64,000 nucleotides of DNA, taken from Acholoe squamosa (taxonomy: Eukaryota > Annelida > Polychaeta > Phyllodocida > Polynoidae). Location: the NCBI GenBank assembly GCA_949317995.1, contig OX439047.1:1040501-1104500 (forward strand). The letters run 5' to 3'. Below the pieces are notes generated by a model. The model ran no database searches. It was not told the DNA's origin and saw only the letters and a list, made by a program, of their open reading frames with translations. Below, one piece after another: positions 61,531 to 64,000 of the stretch. The first letter of the stretch is position 1, and each line of letters opens with the position of its first letter. A program made the position numbers and the translations under genes.

Positions 61531-64000
61531 CTTTTTGTGGTAATACATACTTATTTCAAAATATATAGGTTCTGGTTTTATGTTGGCACTGCAGTGCCCT
61601 TGGTATTAACCCCCTACCTCCCCAGAAAGGTAAAATATGTGTCCTTTCAAGGCAAGGGAGAGGAGGCATGATAATCCAAAAGGTGGCAGCACCATATCAA
61701 TGTGGTTCCATGCTGGGATCAAGGTGAGAGTTGAAAAAATATCTCAGAGTTAAATCTGGTTTTTACTGCACAGCACACTAAAGGCAGAGGGCTAATCTCT
61801 TAGTATAATTGGGATACAAAGGGGCCGGCTAAACTCATGGTATATACAGTGCATAGCCACTGAATGCACCCTAAATCCAGGTAGACACTTAAAGCCAAAT
61901 GAAAAAAACGTTTACATGGTGCTGCCACCTTTTAGATTGTCATGCCTCCACCCACTTGCCTTGAAAGGACACATATTTTACATTTCTGTGGGAGGTAGGG
62001 TGTTAATCCCAAGGGCACCAGGGGATTAGCCCCCTAGGGGGCTAAACTCATAGTATATATAGTGACAACACCTCAAATGCCACCCCATATAACCATAGAA
62101 TATTAAAACATCCAAGGGAAGCAGGGTCCTGGGAAAAGAGCTTCTTTTGGGAGGAGAGGAGGGAAAAAGGGGCTTGGAGTCGTTTTGGGGTAATACATAT
62201 TTTATTTCACTTCAAATTACCTCTGATTTTAAGGTGTGCCAGAGGTGCCTGGGGAATAGCCCCCTAGGGGACTAAACTCGTAGTATATATATAGACACAG
62301 CACCTCAAATGCCACCCTATATATCCAGAGAATATTAAAACATCCAAGGGATGCAGGGTCAGGTGAAAATGGCCTCTTTTGGGGAGAGAGGAGAGAAAAA
62401 GGGGCTTGGAGTCTTTTTGTGGTAATACATACTTATTTCAAAATATATAGGTTCTGGTTTTATGTTGGCACTGCAGGTGCCCTTGGTATTACCCCCCTAC
62501 CTCCCCAGAAAGGTAAAATATGTGTCCTTTCAAGGCAAGGGAGAGGAGGCATGATAATCCAAAAGGTGGCAGCACCATATCAATGTGGTTCCATGCTGGG
62601 ATCAAGGTGAGAGTTGAAAAAATATCTCAGAGTTAAATCTGGTTTTTACTGCACAGCACACTAAAGGCAGAGGGCTAATCTCTTAGTATAATTGGGATAC
62701 AAAGGGGCCGGCTAAACTCATGGTATATACAGTGCATAGCCACTGAATGCACCCTAAATCCAGGTAGACACTTAAAGCCAAATGAAAAAACGTTTACATG
62801 GTGCTGCCACCTTTTAGATTGTCATGCCTCCACCCACTTGCCTTGAAAGGACACATATTTTACATTTCTGTGGGAGGTAGGGTGTTAATCCCAAGGGCAC
62901 CAGGGGATTAGCCCCCTAGGGGGCTAAACTCATAGTATATATAGTGACAACACCTCAAATGCCACCCCATATAACCATAGAATATTAAAACATCCAAGGG
63001 AAGCAGGGTCCTGGGAAAAGAGCCTCTTTTGGGAGGAGAGGAGGGAAAAAGGGGCTTGGAGTCGTTTTGGGGTAATACATATTTTATTTCACTTCAAATT
63101 ACCTCTGATTTTAAGGTGTGCCAGAGGTGCCTGGGGAATAGCCCCCTAGGGGGCTAAACTCGTAGTATATATATAGACACAGCACCTCAAATGCCACCCT
63201 ATATATCCAGAGAATATTAAAACATCCAAGGGATGCAGGGTCAGGTGAAAATGGCCTCTTTTGGGGAGAGAGGAGAGAAAAAGGGGCTTGGAGTCTTTTT
63301 GTGGTAATACATACTTATTTCAAAATATATAGGTTCTGGTTTTATGTTGGCACTGCAGGTGCCCTTGGTATTACCCCCCTACCTCCCCAGAAAGGTAAAA
63401 TATGTGTCATTTCAAGGCAAGGGAGAGGAGGCATGATAATCCAAAAGGTGGCAGCACCATATCAATGTGGTTCCATGCTGGGATCAAGGTGATAGTTGAA
63501 GAAATATCTCAGAGTTAAATCTGGTTTTTACTGCACAGCACACTAAAGGCAGAGGGCTAATCTCTTAGTATAATTGGGATACGAAGGGGCCGGCTAAACT
63601 CATGGTATATACAGTGCATAGCCACTGAATGCACCCTAAATCCAGGTAGACACTTAAAGCCAAATGAAAAAACGTTTACATGGTGCTGCCACCTTTTAGA
63701 TTGTCATGCCTCCACCCACTTGCCTTGAAAGGACACATATTTTACATTTCTGTGGGAGGTAGGGTGTTAATCCCAAGGGCACCAGGGGATTAGCCCCCTA
63801 GGGGGCTAAACTCATAGTATATATAGTGACAACACCTCAAATGCCACCCCATATAACCATAGAATATTAAAACATCCAAGGGAAGCAGGGTCCTGGGAAA
63901 AGAGCCTCTTTTGGGAGGAGAGGAGGGAAAAAGGGGCTTGGAGTCGTTTTGGGGTAATACATATTTTATTTCACTTCAAATTACCTCTGATTTTAAGGTG

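Larger units (their letters stand above)
22293..64000 (+). repeat. 882-bp satellite array, right block, runs off the edge
   Basis: Same orientation as the left block. Anchors fall at 23,053, 24,165, 25,277, 26,157, 27,037, 27,914, 28,798, 29,680, 30,560, 31,575, 32,457, 33,335, (34,219), 35,088, (35,972), 36,843, 37,725 and 38,607. They then fall nearly every 882 bp from 39,487 to 63,301. The units at 34,219 and 35,972 lack about 15 bp at the anchor itself. Copies become nearly identical from about 36.8 kb on. The array ends in mid-unit at 64,000, so its true length is greater. Confidence 0.97.

Noticed and set aside
10330-63492. A ~63-codon open frame repeated in almost every satellite monomer
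   Set aside because: It opens at GTG, the first in-frame ATG comes about two thirds through, it has no domain, and its regular presence follows from the repeat itself. Some copies are closed by single changes without any sign of selection.
5821-64000. CRISPR array or bacterial repeat system
   Set aside because: Repeats are 882 bp, directly adjacent and without unique spacers; the context is eukaryotic with splice and poly(A) signals and a Ty3/gypsy element.

Overview
This is a eukaryotic, almost certainly animal, window dominated by repeats. Evidence for this is an animal-type Ty3/gypsy element with fused gag-protease-RT, a minus-strand terminal exon with a splice acceptor and AATAAA signal, a piggyBac-type MITE, and more than 50 kb of one satellite. 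A marine invertebrate fits best, but that is inference; nothing here fixes the species. I see no rRNA, tRNA, CRISPR or prokaryotic-style gene.

Layout. 1-5,820 is ordinary-looking intergenic and genic DNA. It holds a palindromic TTAA-type MITE (about 1,373-1,597), a second fragment of the same family (3,462-3,523), a pair of inverted ~98-bp repeats, a 55-bp tandem array (2,540-2,870), a probable last exon and 3' UTR of a host gene on the minus strand (4,030-4,936), and a 95-bp tandem array carrying CRE-like palindromes (5,288-5,673). From about 5,821 to the right edge the window is a head-to-tail array of an ~882-bp satellite, all in one orientation, about 55 copies. Two large insertions interrupt it. 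One is a 3.24-kb LTR-like element at 6,270-9,505, bounded by 4-bp target duplications and containing a ~1.55-kb minisatellite. The other is a Ty3/gypsy fossil at about 17,668-22,292.

How the satellite is built. Each 882-bp monomer contains two related ~230-bp segments, each headed by a perfect G5/C5 palindrome, and a third, decayed core. The edge monomer at 5,821-6,269 has one ~230-bp segment fewer and keeps the third core as an intact palindrome, so it looks like the ancestral form. Three monomers (from 14,882, 23,053 and 24,165) carry an extra ~230-bp segment. The array therefore seems to change in 230-bp steps. The left part (9.5-33 kb) is more diverged; the right part (36.8-64 kb) is close to uniform, with dimer and trimer higher-order repeats. 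This is the usual picture of homogenisation away from an array edge.

The short open frame of about 63 codons repeated in each monomer begins at GTG, has no early in-frame ATG, and is not credible as a gene. The only host coding sequence I can support is the minus-strand exon at 4,745-4,936, whose protein I do not recognise.
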